Shown here: positions 11,571-23,101 of the stretch, piece after piece
Position numbering within the stretch: position 1 is the first letter of the stretch
Layout of the letters: each line of letters starts with the position of its first letter
NCBI RefSeq assembly: GCF_964275005.1
Contig: NW_027307649.1
Coordinates: 310,001-374,000 of the forward strand
Length of the DNA: 64,000 nucleotides
Direction of reading: 5' to 3'
From: Diadema setosum
Taxonomy: Eukaryota; Echinodermata; Echinoidea; Diadematoida; Diadematidae
Made by a program: the position numbers and the translations under genes
The notes under the pieces: generated by a model
What the model saw: the letters and a program-made list of their open reading frames with translations, nothing else
What the model was told of the DNA's origin: nothing
Databases searched by the model: none

Positions 11571-11693
11571 CCTCGTCATTGGTAGAAACGCGAATCGTCC
11601 TCTCCACTTTTAGATTCCATTTCCTGGATTTAGCCTAATTTCTCGGAATACTTACCTGGATTTATTATCATATCATCATCTGCTAATTCCACC

Positions 11694-12533
11694 ATGAGCA
11701 AGGACGGACGCAAAAGGTATCCAAAACGTGGGAAACTGCTGGATTTGGAAGATGGCGGCACCTGTAGCGACTACAGTTCGTCTGGGACAGGATTTGGCGC
11801 CACTGCTGTCGGGGAAGCTGCCCGTTCTGACGTTGATGAGATCCCCGATACGCCTGAGCAGCAGAAAGCACCTGAACTCTCTACACAGTCTATTAACGAC
11901 TACTTTAAAGCTGCAACCGCCGATTTCGAACGAATGATCAAGAGAGCGGTCGACTCACTCATTGATCGCATACAGAATGTGGAAAAGGCTGTGGAATATC
12001 AGAGTGCTAGAGCCGACGAACTGGAAAAGAGAAACAAACACCTGGAGGAAAGGGTAGCAGCAATGGAAAAGGAAGTTTCATCCATGAAGGATCAGCTAAG
12101 CCGCCATGCAGTTGAGGTAAACAAGGCCGAACGCTTCTCCAGGAGGAACAACTTCCGCATCGTTGGCGTCCCTGAAGCCAAGGATAACGCCCGGGAGGAT
12201 TGCCCTAAGATTGTGGAGAAAATCATGAAGGAGAAGTTTGGCATGGATACGAAAGTTAAGCGAGCTCATCGCGACGGCAGGAAAGCTAATGATCGACCAA
12301 GGCACATTCTGGTGAAAATGTTGTCGTATCGTGAGAAAGTTGAGATCATGAAAAATGCACGGAAAAATCTCGCAAGGGAGTCGTTCTACGTCATCGACGA
12401 TCTCACGAAGCCTGACCTGGAGGAGAAGAAAAAGTGGGGGAAAGAAGTGAAGGAGTTGTACGCGAAAGGGACCAAATTACGTTTCTTTGCAGGGAAATGG
12501 CGCACCTACAATGGTATCCCCTATGACTTTTGA
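11694..12533 (+). CDS. LINE-C ORF1, coiled-coil RNA-binding protein
   Basis: An intact 279-codon frame starts at ACCATGA (good Kozak context) and ends at TGA 12531-12533. Residues about 65-145 are rich in charged heptads (ELEKRNKHLEERVAAMEKEV), a predicted coiled coil. This is followed by RRNNFRIVGVPE, a basic stretch with RAHRDGRKANDRPRHILVKM, and a C-terminal KGTKLRFFAGKWRTYNG. The layout matches L1-type ORF1 proteins: coiled coil, RNA-recognition fold, C-terminal domain. The role is likely as a trimeric RNA chaperone of the LINE ribonucleoprotein in the cytoplasm. ORF2 begins 466 bp downstream. Confidence 0.85.
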   Translation: MSKDGRKRYPKRGKLLDLEDGGTCSDYSSSGTGFGATAVGEAARSDVDEIPDTPEQQKAPELSTQSINDYFKAATADFERMIKRAVDSLIDRIQNVEKAVEYQSARADELEKRNKHLEERVAAMEKEVSSMKDQLSRHAVEVNKAERFSRRNNFRIVGVPEAKDNAREDCPKIVEKIMKEKFGMDTKVKRAHRDGRKANDRPRHILVKMLSYREKVEIMKNARKNLARESFYVIDDLTKPDLEEKKKWGKEVKELYAKGTKLRFFAGKWRTYNGIPYDF

Positions 12534-12999
12534 CTCATTAGTGCAATGTAGCTTTAAGCCATCTCAATTTCCCAATGCTTTTGTTATGCATTATTGAGTA
12601 GAACGTGCATTCCTTCGTAACATCTGTATGCTTGTCTGCCCTCCTTTGCCTGTGTCTTGCATTCACACTGTTGCTCTTCTCAGCCCTTTTGCATTCTTTG
12701 TACGCTTTACTCTGAACTGCTTCTATTCTGCATAACCCAACATGGAGTAGCCACACAGTCCTTGTACTTGTCTTTACGCTGTTTCTGTACAAAGTGGAGA
12801 GGAACAATTCATTCTATCATACTTTATAATTACATGTTGACGATATATTCTGTTTCTATTTGTATTGTAAGTCTAGTTCATGTGCCTTGTGATGCATCCT
12901 TCTCCTATCCCTCTTACTTCCTCCTCGTTCGATTCTCTGTAGCAAAGCCATGCTTTCGTTACATCTGTACTTCCATAACTGATAAGTCATTGATATCCC
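12534..12999 (+). other. Inter-ORF spacer of LINE-C
   Basis: A 466-bp gap between ORF1 and ORF2 of LINE-C. The open frames in both directions are low in similarity to anything recognised and are not counted as genes. How ORF2 is translated is not evident from the sequence. Confidence 0.5.
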
Positions 13000-15024
13000 A
13001 TGTTCACTATGTTTAATGATAACACAAATGATCAACAATTTGATATAGATGGCAACTGCAGATATTTTCTACCTCACGAATTTTATCATCAAATGTCAGA
13101 TTATAGTGTATCTTCCGATTTAAGCTTATTACATGTTAATACTCGTAGCACAGTAAAAAACTTTGATGATTTTTCTCATTTTCTGTCCTCCACACAGTTA
13201 AATTTTTCTATCATTGGGGTAACAGAAACGTGGTTGAATGATACATCTCCTGATCTTGTAAACCTTGATGGTTATAAATTTATTCGTGCTGACAGGAAAT
13301 GTGGTAGAGGTGGAGGTGTTGGTTTTTATGTTACCCATTCATTGGTCCCAAAAATTAGAAATGATTTGACATTTTCTTTATCCAGTGCTGAAATACTCTC
13401 TATTCAAGTTGATGTAACACCTGGTAACTCTTTTATCATACTCAAATGTGTAATTTACAGACCCCCAAATACAAACCTGGAATTATTTTTTGAGGACTTA
13501 GAAACCCTGCTTAGGAAAATTAACTCTTCCAATAAGATGTGTTGTTTAATGGGTGATTTCAATATTGATCTGGCAACTGAAAATGACTCAACTTCAACCT
13601 TTCTTAATATTTTATTATCACATTCATTTTATAATACAATTGATAAACCGACAAGAATTACACCTCAGTCAGCTTCTCTGATAGACAACATTTTTATTAA
13701 TATGCAACGAGATATATTAAAGTCAGGTATATTTTATGCTGATATATCTGATCATCTTCCAATCTTTTTGATCTTTACCAATTTGATTTCAAAAAGATTT
13801 TCTCAGTCTGCCAAATATGTTAAACGTAAAATAACCTTTGATTCAATTAATAGATTGAAAAATGATTTGGCAGTAGAAACTTGGAGAGACGTTTTTGCAT
13901 GCGAGGAAGTTAATTCTGCCTATGATTGTTTTCTGAATAAATTTTTATATTATTTTGATAAGAATATTCCTTTAAAAGAAATGAATGTTAAACAGAAGAA
14001 AAAGCACCCGTGGATCACGAATGGTATTCTGAGGTCAATTAAGAGACGGAATATGTTGTATAAATTGCATATAGATAATAGATTTGATTTAGAATGTTTT
14101 GACAGATATAAGAAATATAGAAATAAATTGACAGAAATAATAAGGGCATCTCGCAAATCATATTTTCATAATAGACTTGTAAAAGTTAGAAATAATTGTA
14201 ATTCTACTTGGAAAGTAATTAAAGAAATTTTGAATAAAGGTCGTGTTAATAAGATTGATATGTTATCTTTTGAAGAAGTGTCATATGACACACCATTAAC
14301 AATTGCAAATAAATTTAATGAGTATTTTACCGGAATTGGTCAAAATCAAGCTAAGAAAATTGATAGGAATGGAATTGATTTTCGAGATTTTTTGAATAGA
14401 AGTTTTTACAAAACGTTATTTTTTTATCCTGTAAGTGATAGTGAGATATTAAAAATCACAAAATCATTGAAAAATAGTTATGCAACTGGTCATGATGAAA
14501 TCAGCTCATATTTATTGAAGAAAATAATACGATATGTTTTAACACCACTGGTATATATATTCAACCTTTCATTATCTACAGGTGTATATCCACAGTCATT
14601 TAAAGTAGCTAAGGTGGTACCAATCCATAAAAAGGATGATCCTTCAAATATATCGAATTACCGCCCCATTTCTATTCTGCCTGCCTTTTCAAAGATTCTT
14701 GAAAAAATTGTGTATAACAGAGTTGATAATTTTATCACACGCAATAATTTGCTTAATCCTGATCAGTATGGTTTCCGTAAAGCCCATTCCACTGATGCTG
14801 CACTCTTGAAACTATACGACAGAGTATCGAGCGCCTTGGCGGACCATAAGCACGTGATAGGCGTGTTTATGGACCTCAGCAAGGCGTTCAATACTCTAGA
14901 TCATGGGATCTTACTTTCCAAATTGCAGTATTATGGTGTACGGGGCGTCGCCCTTGATTGGTTTCTTAGTTACTTATCAAATAGATATCAATATACTGTT
15001 CACGATTCTCATTCATCTACTTTG
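13000..15024 (+). pseudogene. LINE-C ORF2, first segment: endonuclease and RT fingers/palm
   Basis: ATG at 13000 (alternative 13009) opens a frame without stops up to the LINE-D insertion. Endonuclease motifs appear in order: LLHVNTRS, VTETWLND, LMGDFNIDLA and ISDHLPIF. After a basic linker, RT motifs follow: KVVPIHKKDDPSNISNYRPI, PDQYGFRKAHST and motif A VFMDLSKAFNTLDH, then LSNRYQYTV. The sequence switches to LINE-D at 15025. This segment supplies DNA nicking and part of the polymerase. Because the frame is undamaged, the break is due to insertion, not decay. Confidence 0.9.
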
Positions 15025-16009
15025 TTTGTTTTTATTGTTTGGTTTATTTTTGCATTTTCTTTCTCCAAATACAATTGCAAATGAAAACAGAATGATACAG
15101 ATAACATAAAAATCAATACAAAAAAAAATATAATTTGCGTAACAACATTAGTCTGAAGTGACATATGAATCAAAATAACATATTAAGGCATACTGTATCT
15201 ATTAACAAAGGAGAAATCAATACAGGGGACCGTCATCATAAGCAGAGCTTGACGTGGATGAGGCCCTATCTGAATATGTGATACCAATATAATACAACAC
15301 CAATTATATATGTACTCATAAAACTCTTAATCTTAATACACGAAACACATTTAGCTAGAGAAAAAAGAAAAAAAAAGAAAAGAAAATAGTGACTTGGCGC
15401 TTTAAAACAAGAAAAAAAAACAGCACGCTGCACCATTGACTACTGCATGGTATAGTAGACTACAAAAGTGTAGGTGTGTGCGAGTGACAGTGCGTCGTGT
15501 GTGCAGGTGACAGTGCAAGAGAGAATAAAGGCTGTAGCATGCCTATTCTGGGGGTAAGGTATGGGCTTTACTTAATGTATGCAATATCATTATCAAAGAA
15601 GGGAACGGGAGGGAATGGAAAAATTCGAAAAAAAAAAACACATTTTGCATGGATCAGGCCTGACTGAGACTTAAGGGAAAAAAAAAGAAAAAAAAAAACA
15701 TTGATCAAAGACTACTAACTGGAAACATATTTCAGTAATAAATACTTTTTTTAAATGAGCTTTACAGGAAAAAGTGAAGTACACTGCTTTAATTGATCAG
15801 GTAGATTATTCCAAACATCGGGACCGTAATGTCTAATTGATTTCTGAGCTAAGACAGTTTTGTGGTTTACAAGGTGGAAGTCTGTCGAACGGCGAGTTGG
15901 ATATGTGTGTATATTCGAATTTAATTGAAAAATATTATGAAATAAAAAGGGAAGTTGATTTGTTGCGTACTTGTACATAAATATACCTGTTTGTAAAATG
16001 TGGATGTTA
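15025..16009 (-). mobile_element. LINE-D, 5'-truncated LINE tail nested in LINE-C ORF2
   Basis: Minus-strand insertion flanked by ACTTTG at 15019-15024 and 16010-16015. Read on the minus strand it begins mid-ORF2 with the LINE C-terminal block (GIFMYKYATNQLPFLF, NIHTYPTRRSTDFHLVNHKT, SIRHYGPDVWNNLPDQLK), stops near 15751, then has a 3' UTR of about 720 bp ending A-rich. Removing it plus one duplication rejoins the LINE-C frame exactly (act ttg then ctt ccg). Only about 90 codons are included, so it is dead on arrival. Confidence 0.9.
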
Positions 16010-16051
16010 ACTTTGCTTCCGTTAACATGTGGTGTCCCCCAAGGATCCATA
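16010..16051 (+). pseudogene. LINE-C ORF2, short middle segment (RT GVPQGS block)
   Basis: Between LINE-D and the following TIR element lie about 12 codons of LINE-C in frame: LPLTCGVPQGSI. GVPQGS is the conserved RT block just before motif C. The sequence then changes to a C-rich terminal repeat at about 16052. This sliver shows that two separate insertions hit the same ORF 36 bp apart. Confidence 0.88.
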
Positions 16052-16820
16052 ATCTGCCCCCCCAAGGAAAAACGCAGTATCTACATCCAGCTCCATTTCT
16101 AAACAACCGAGATATTCACCATTTTATATTTTTGCCAAAGCCCCTGGAAAATATACTCTTTTGAAAAATTCCTTCATTGTGGAATTTTAGTCTATCTAGC
16201 TACCAATTTTCCTGGAAAATATCATTTTGTGTTTTTGTTTTGTTTTTCAGTTATTGATGAAAATGTAGATACTTTGGGGAAACCCCACGCAATTGACTGA
16301 TTTCCCCAAGGAAAAACGCAGTATCTACAATGGAACGAATTTCCCCAAGGAAAAACGCAGTATCTACAGCGGAATGACTAGGATTAATCTTCTGCCATAA
16401 TTATGTATGCATGTATACATCATTGTTCCTGGGGCCCGGATGCATCCTCCACCCCCCCCCCCCCATTTATGCCCTAATTACAGAACAGGCTTCATAAGAT
16501 TATTAAATAACAGATCGTTCTTGGAACGTTTTGCTTAAAAGTGTATCCCAGACCGATCTTGCTGTAGGCCTAACGTTACGTCGATACGTGTTTAATATGA
16601 AGCTTGCCAGGGCTGTAATGTGATGCTACATGGCCTAGCCGCTAACTAGCATCTAGAATACTAGATCTAGATCTGTACAGTCTAGGTTACAGTCTGTCTA
16701 GACCAAAATAAATCTAAATCGGATGTCTGGACCTAGATCGATCTAGACTAGGTCTAGTTTTTATATCGTTTATTCTAGGCTGGCTACGTAGCAGGCTACA
16801 CGAGTCTACCGCTCAGGCTA

Positions 16821-17573
16821 TACCAGTTCGGGAAACCCACTCACAAGGGGGGCCCCTCCTTATAAGTAACCCGTCCCCCTTATAAGTAACCCCGTCCCCC
16901 TTATAAGTAACCCCCGGGGCACCCCTTATAAGGAGTCTCCACGCTTTTTTGCAATGCAACGCGAAAATGAAAGGACTGCGGCAATTCGCTTGATTATGTC
17001 CATAAAGCTTCACAAGTTTCCTAGTTACTCACGAAATTTGACCAAAATCGGTTTGAGGCATCATATCTAAAATCATGGATTTAAATGCGATGTCAAACGA
17101 CCCATGCGAATGCTGAAATGCGAGCGATTACTGGCGTGAGTGTCGCCAGGCGCGGCGGCGCGGCAATGCTCGAGTGCAGACGTGGCGACTGAGTACGGAG
17201 GTCAGTCGCCACGTCTGCACTCAAACATTGCCGCGCCGCCGCGCCTGGCGACACTCACGCCAGTAATCGCTCGCATTTCAGCATTCGCATGGGTCGTTTG
17301 ACATCGCATTTAAATCCATGATTTTAGATATGATGCCTCAAACCGATTTTGCTCAAATTTCGTGAGTAACTAGGAAACTTGTGAAGCTTTATGGACATAA
17401 TCAAGCGAATTGCCGCAGTCCTTTCATTTTCGCGTTGCATTGCAAAAAAGCGTGGAGACTCCTTATAAGGGGTGCCCCGGGGGTTACTTATAAGGGGGAC
17501 GGGGTTACTTATAAGGTGGACGGGTTACTTATAAGGAGGGGCCCCCCTTGTGAGTGGGTTTCCCGAACTGATA
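16821..17573. repeat. Near-perfect palindrome, 371-bp arms, 11-nt loop
   Basis: Arm 16821-17191 is the inverted copy of 17203-17573, with loop 17192-17202. Each arm contains three tandem copies of a (C)CCCTTATAAGTAAC unit near its outer end and a GC-rich stretch near the loop. The mirrored open frames on opposite strands exist only because of the symmetry. Outer ends read TA-CCAGTTCGGG and CCCGAACTGA-TA, so it could be a TA-targeted MITE inside the larger element; that is inference. Confidence 0.92.
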
Positions 17574-18469
17574 CCATGCACGATGCTCACAGAAAAAACA
17601 AAAATAGCCTAACGTTAGAACTGCAGAAGGTTTAAGCCCTACACGAGCCAGGACTCTTTGATTAGAAAAAAAAAAAATACATCTAGAACCGGTCTAGAAT
17701 GAAGTGACATCCACTCTCTGACTCTAGGCCTAGGGCCTATTCCTTCTGGATTGAACCTAAGTTTAACGTCATGTAAATTTGTAATGTAACTTTTTTTTTT
17801 TAGTTGTAAGTTATGCAGCATGCAGCATGGGATCATGCATGCATTTTACGCAACCCAGTCTCACTAGGGTCTAGACACTGTCTAGATCCGATAAGAATTA
17901 AAATACAACTTATTCTTAACTGTCTCTATTTTGTCCATTTACCGTGGGTACCTATTTATCACATATCGTGGACCCTAATCTATTGTCAACTATGTAATTT
18001 TAAGACAGTATGGTATGGAGTAGATAATTGAACACTGACACTTCACTAGACTTAGGTCTAGGATTCTAAAAAGTGGTTAAGTTTTAGACTTCTTACTACA
18101 GGCCTGCCCTAGAGTAGGCCTATTCAAGTCCTACACTAGATCTTTCTTTAGGCTTTCGGAATACGGACCCTGAAAGTTCTGATTAACGTTAAGTCTAACA
18201 TTAGAAAAGAGACGCAAGACTCAAACGTTACTGTCTAGACAAGTCTAAAATAGGCCTACTTAGACTTAGATCTAAGGGAGGGTGTAACATGTTACATAAC
18301 CTGACGTTTATCCGATACAACACAAATAGATCTATTGCCTTTCGACGAAACTTTCGGATTCGGAGCCTGAGGAATTTTGACAAGGGTCTAGGCATAACAA
18401 AGTTACTTCACAACAAGTTAATATTGAAATAGTACGGATAATGTTCATCATTGAGGTAGAATATGAAAG

Positions 18470-18600
18470 AATAAAGCTGATCGTTTATCACACGAAGCGA
18501 AGTAAACACAAATGTATGCATTTGTGTTTACCTCGCTTCGTGTGACAAACATGCATTTGTGTTTACTTCGCTTCGTGTGACAAACAATCAGCTTTATTCT
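18470..18600. repeat. Compound hairpin within the 3.2-kb element
   Basis: The block CACACGAAGCG(A)AGTAAACACAAATG and its inverse occur three times in alternating orientation, flanked by GAAAGAATAAAGCTGAT and its inverse. The sequence can fold into alternative stem-loops. No coding content. Confidence 0.75.
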
Positions 18601-19283
18601 TTCAATATTGAAATAGTTTTGAATAACTTACTCATTATCTGCAGATAAATTTTTCTTGAGGGCTAGGCTCACGAGTAATTTTCCCCACGACAACATTTTG
18701 TTTTATTCCAAGTACACACTCCCACTGTATGCTGACTAGCCGGGCCCTGTGCTGACTGCTGCACAGCATCAGTGCAGCTAGCTGCAAGCTGTCAGTGTTG
18801 TGTTGTATTGTTTAATGTGCACTCGGTTAGTCTTAATCACACACTGTGTTTTATATTAGGATCACGATCTCATCAAAATATTTACTAATCAGCATTGTTT
18901 CGGTTAGATATTTTGAACATTATGTCTTATTATTGAGTAAGTATATCTAAAGAAAGTAATTTACGTTCAAATTAAAGAACAACCGGCAAAGTATTCACAT
19001 ATATAAATAACAGTGTCTGGTAATTAAGACTAGCTTTGTAGATACTGCGTTTTTCCTTGGGGAAATATTCATCATGTAGATACTGCGTTTTTCCTTGGGG
19101 AAAGTGCAAGTTAAGTGTAGATACTGCGTTTGGCAGTTACGGAAAAGTGGCTTTCTAAACATTTTTTCAAAAATCTGAATATGTCATATGAAGAAGGATT
19201 GCCCACTGACTATATTTATGCAAAAAAGTGAAAATCGCCAAAAATGTTAGATACTGCGTTTTTCCTGGGGGGGGGGGGGGGGG

Positions 19284-20196
19284 CAGCATTTTAGGCCCGC
19301 TTTTATTCCTGATATATGTAAATGATTTGGTTAATGTGTCAGATTCATTGCAATATATTCTCTTTGCCGATGATACCAATGTATTCTTTTCCCATGCTGA
19401 TTACAATAGTCTTATTTCGAAACTGAATACTGAACTACCGAAATTGTCACGTTGGTTCCGGAGCAACGTGTTATCTCTCAACTTGTCGAAAACGAGTTTT
19501 ATTCATTTTAAAGGTTATAGAAGAACAAATCATGATCCAGAAAATAATGTGTTACTCATGGATGATATTGCAATTGAACAAAAATCATGTATACAATTTT
19601 TGGGTGTTGTTATTAATGAATATTTAAATTGGTCTGATCATGTCAGACATATATCAAATCCTATTGCACGCAATATTGGTGTTCTACGTAAATTACGGTA
19701 TTTTCTTCCGGTAGAAACTCTTTTTGTATTGTATAACTCACTCGTTCTGCCATATATAAATTATTGCAACATTGTCTGGGCAACTTCATACAGTAGTACA
19801 AATTCAATATTTTTGCTCCAAAAGAAAGCCATGAGTATTTGTGCTGGGACTGATTATAGAGCTCACACAGACCCAATATTTCAAAAGCATAGAATTCTGA
19901 AAATTGATGACATTAATTTTTTACAGACTGCTACCTTCATGTTTCGCTACAACATTCAGTGTTTACCTTCTTATTTCATGAATATTTTCCAACTCAATAA
20001 ACAAATCCACTCCTACCCTACAAGAAATGCCTCCAATATTCATCTTATAAATCCCAGAACTTGTTTAGCTAAAAAATCAATTCGGCACACTGGCCCAGAC
20101 GTATGGAATTCTTTACCATCTCAGTCCTGTGCAATTCGCACGATTGGTTCCTTCAAAAGATTTGTTAAACATATGCTTGTTGCTAAATATCAGTGA
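19284..20196 (+). pseudogene. LINE-C ORF2, last segment: RT motif C, thumb and C-terminus
   Basis: Resuming after the TIR element, the frame encodes SILGPLLFLIYVNDL, motif C LFADDTNVFF, a QFLGVVINEYLNW block, the LRKLRYFLP thumb region, and the C-terminal IHSYPTRNASNIHLIN with SIRHTGPDVWNSLPSQ. It ends with TGA at 20194-20196. There are no stops or frameshifts. The C-terminal pattern is shared with LINE-D and LINE-A, so all belong to related families of the CR1/Jockey supergroup. The reverse transcriptase would copy LINE RNA at the nicked target. Confidence 0.9.
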
Positions 20197-20846
20197 CTTA
20201 ATTAACATATCCAGAACATGAATTTCTTTTGTTACTTGAAGCATCTTCATTCTATGTTGTACTCTGCCTTCTGCTGTAGGCATGCCATGGAATGTTTCTC
20301 TATTTTTATATACAGATGTAACTGGTCCGTACGTTGCTACACCCAGCCGTTACCTGGCAACAGGGTGTATGCACCTGCAATAGTGTTGTATTTGCACAGT
20401 GTGTTATTGTTCAGTGAACGAGGAGTCTTTCTATTTCTCTCTCTCTCCTGTTCTTTCTCACCATCTTTCATTATCGCTGTCCCCTTCTTCTTTGTTTTTC
20501 TTTCTTAGCATCACCTGCGTACATGTCCGTGTATGTTTTGTTATGTAACTGTTTTTGTTGTGTAAAACTAGTTTGTCTTGTTGTAGTTAAGTAAACCGAC
20601 AGTTGGTTGAAACTGTTTATTCATTTATCTGTGTATGAGGCCCCAATATCAAGCTCGGCTTACTGGGGATCCTCCTGTATGGTACCTTGACTTTTTGTTT
20701 ATTATCATTATGTCTTCGTTCTTTGTCACTAAGATTTGATTACCTGTCATGTGCAAAATCAGCCATGAATTATTATGAATCATATGTTTATTTCTGAAAG
20801 TGATCAGAGTTGATTATATTGTGCCATACAGTAACAATAAAATGAA
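20197..20846 (+). other. LINE-C 3' UTR
   Basis: About 650 bp of non-coding sequence after the ORF2 stop, with a CT-rich stretch (20430-20510), ending AATAAAATGAAATGAAATG immediately before the target duplication. The terminal short TGAAA repeats are a typical non-LTR 3' end. Confidence 0.75.
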
Positions 20847-20853
20847 ATGAAAT

Positions 20854-22726
20854 GAGTACAAGGTATATCGAAATATATTAAGTACTGTTTTGAAAAATGC
20901 CAAACGGGTTTATTATAGTAGTATGTTTAATGATAATAAGCAAGATTCGGGTAAAACATGGAAAATAGTCAATGAGTTGTTAAATCTTGGTAAAGAACAA
21001 ACTGCAAGTTTAGAAATTGAAGAGTTGGTGGTTAATAACGTTGATGAAGTTAAATCTGTTTTTACTGCAAAAGAAATAGCAGAAGAGCTTAATGACTATT
21101 TTGTTACTGTAGGACCAAAGTTGGCCACTAAGATTCCTGAAACACAAATTAATCTAAAAGAATTCATGGGGGGAAAAGAATAATAAATCGTTATTTTGCA
21201 GCCAGTTACAGAAAAAAAAAGTGTTCGATATTTTATTCGCATTAGACTCTAAGAAATCACATGGATATGATAATTTACCAGTAAGATTATTAAAGGATGC
21301 AGCAAGTTTTGTTTGCAAGCCATTGCTTTACATTTTTAATTTGTCCTTAGAAACTGGAATTTATCCTCAAGCCTTAAAGATGGCCAAAGTAACACCAATA
21401 TATAAAAAAGGACCAAAATCTGACCCTCGAAATTACCGACCGTTCTGCCAATTATTGGAAAGGTTTTAGAGAAAATTGTAAATGATAGACTGGTTGATTT
21501 TTTTGAGTCAAATGATATTTTTTATAAACACCAGTGTGGCTTTCGTAAAAGATACAGTACGAAATTGTCTTTAATTGATCTTGTAAATACGCTAATGACA
21601 TCACTTGATGAAGGAAAAGTAACACTTGGTATCTTTATAGATTTTAAATAGGCTTTTGATACGATAAATCATGATATTCTTCTATGTAAACTGGCTCATT
21701 ATAGTATACGTGGAATTCCACTTCAATGGTTTGCTGATTATCTGTCTAACAGATCTCAGCTGCTATCTTATAGAGGAATGGTCTCGACACCGAAGACTAT
21801 AACTTGTGGTGTCCCGCAAGGGTCAGTTTTGGGGCCTACACTCTTTTTGATATTTATAAATGATTTGCCACGCTCTTGCTCTTTCTTTAAATTCAGATTG
21901 TTTGCTGACGATTCAAATATTTTTCATACTTATGCTGCTCGCCAAAAAGAAATAGATGTGAATGAAGTAAATGAAAACCTGCACAAAGTTCAAACATGGT
22001 GTAATGCCAATAAAATTACAATCAATTTAAAGAAAACAAATTATATGGTAATCAGAAGAAAACGCCAGTTAGTTGCGATGAGGGGTGCAATAAAACTATC
22101 TGACACAGACATTGATGAAGTGAGTGTTGCATCCTTTATCGGAACTCAGATTGATTGTCATCTCACTTGGAAACCTCACATTCAATTGGTAAATAAATGT
22201 GTTCGAAGGAAAGTAGGTGTATTGTATAAATTAAGACAGTATGTTCCGCAGCGCATTTTTTGTGCTTTTGTATAAATCTTTTATACAACCACACATAATA
22301 TATGGTATTGAGGTATGGGGGAGTACTTATAAATCTCACTTAGATTGTATACATATTTCTCAAAAAATGGCCCTGAGAGCTATAACATTTTCGACATTAC
22401 AAACACATTCAGAACCATTGTTCCAACGATTCAAACTTCTAGATGTTGTTAGGATACATAAATTCTCAGTTTTAACATTTATGTACGATCTCTGCAATGG
22501 AACTATTCCGCACCCTCTGTATGACTATTGCCAAACTGTGCATCATACTTACAGGACAAGAACAAATGAAAAAAGAATGTTGTACTTACCAAAATTTAGA
22601 ACCACACAGGGACAATTTTCGATTTCTTACTTACGACCAAAACTTTGGAACACATTGCCACGAGAAATGCGTGAACAAAGCAAAAGATCTATATTTCGTA
22701 AATGCCTTGCAGATTTCCTTCTCTAA
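20854..22726 (+). pseudogene. LINE-B ORF2, reverse transcriptase part
   Basis: Continues LINE-B after LINE-C. Recognisable blocks in order are SGKTWKIVNELLNL, SKKSHGYDNLPVRLLKDA, KVTPIYKKGPKSDPRNYRP (then a frameshift at about 21440), CGFRKRYSTKLSL, motif A with an in-frame TAG (IFIDFK-stop-AFDTINHD near 21649), TCGVPQGSVLGPTLF, motif C RLFADDSNIFH, a frameshift near 22255, and the C-terminus HHTYRTRTNEKRMLY, RPKLWNTLPREMREQ ending at a stop in 22724-22726. Further stops occur near 21181. It is therefore inactive and older than LINE-C. Confidence 0.88.
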
Positions 22727-23096
22727 TAGATATTATATACTGTATCAAGTATAATTAGTTTTCTATGTTAGAAAATATATAATGTACATTGTATTTAAGT
22801 ATTAACAGCCATTTCAACCAACCATGCAAAAAATTTTCGTTTGTGTTTAGCTTTTAGTATGAAGATCAAGGTGACCAATCTCGACTAGCACGTGTGCTAA
22901 CTTTTGGTTTCCTTGTTAACAACAACAACTTTGTAGAATTACGCTACAGGTATCACATTTAAATCTCAAATGTTTTCATTTAATCATGTTATTGTAAAGG
23001 AGTAATAGATAAGTATTTTTTTTCATATATGTATTATGATTGAAAATGTACATGTTCAAATATTGTTGCTAATAAAACTTCAAACTTCAAACTTCA
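22727..23096 (+). other. LINE-B 3' UTR and tail
   Basis: Non-coding 370 bp ending in AATAAA plus three ACTTCAA-type repeats, directly followed by the TTTCT target duplication and LINE-A sequence. Confidence 0.75.
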
Positions 23097-23101
23097 TTTC
23101 T

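Larger units (their letters stand above)
16052..19283. mobile_element. 3.2-kb TIR/fold-back element with homopolymeric ends, nested in LINE-C
   Basis: The left end reads CTGCCCCCCC followed by AAGGAAAAACGCAGTATCTAC; the right end is its inverse, ending in 17 Gs and CAG (19267-19286). The 28-bp unit GTAGATACTGCG plus TTTTTCCTTGGGGAAA occurs inverted on the left (about 16060-16084, 16301-16328, 16340-16367) and direct on the right (19038-19065, 19076-19103, partial 19117, 19246). It therefore has subterminal repeats facing inward from both ends. No transposase frame was found. The interior holds a 371-bp-arm palindrome, tracts rich in CTAGATCT-like words, and a second hairpin at about 18470-18600. 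No clear target duplication was seen; LINE-C resumes with the codons for ILGPLLFLIYVNDL. Confidence 0.8.
11545..20846 (+). mobile_element. LINE-C, apparently full-length non-LTR retrotransposon with two nested insertions
   Basis: Flanked by ATGAAAT at 11538-11544 and 20847-20853, this element has a 5' UTR of about 150 bp (11545-11693), an intact ORF1, an ORF2 free of stops apart from insertions, and a 3' UTR ending in short TGAAA repeats. It sits inside LINE-B ORF2. ORF2 is cut by LINE-D (15025-16009) and then by a TIR/fold-back element (about 16052-19283). Without those the coding capacity appears complete, so it is the youngest of the three large LINEs here. Confidence 0.92.
9700..23096 (+). 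mobile_element. LINE-B, 5'-truncated non-LTR retrotransposon inserted in LINE-A
   Basis: Plus-strand LINE interrupted internally by LINE-C (11545-20846). It is bounded by TTTCT on both sides (9695-9699 and 23097-23101) and ends with a short tandem tail of ACTTCAA units (about 23077-23096), typical of target-primed reverse transcription. Removing it rejoins the LINE-A endonuclease and linker in frame (SFGFRE then TNLSRL), which is independent support for both boundaries. It begins within or just before ORF1, so it is probably 5'-truncated. Stops and frameshifts in ORF2 show it is inactive. Confidence 0.9.

Noticed and set aside
16813..17635. Identical short proteins on opposite strands (MKLYGHNQANC...)
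   Set aside because: They are the two arms of one palindrome; no family similarity and a repeat-rich sequence.
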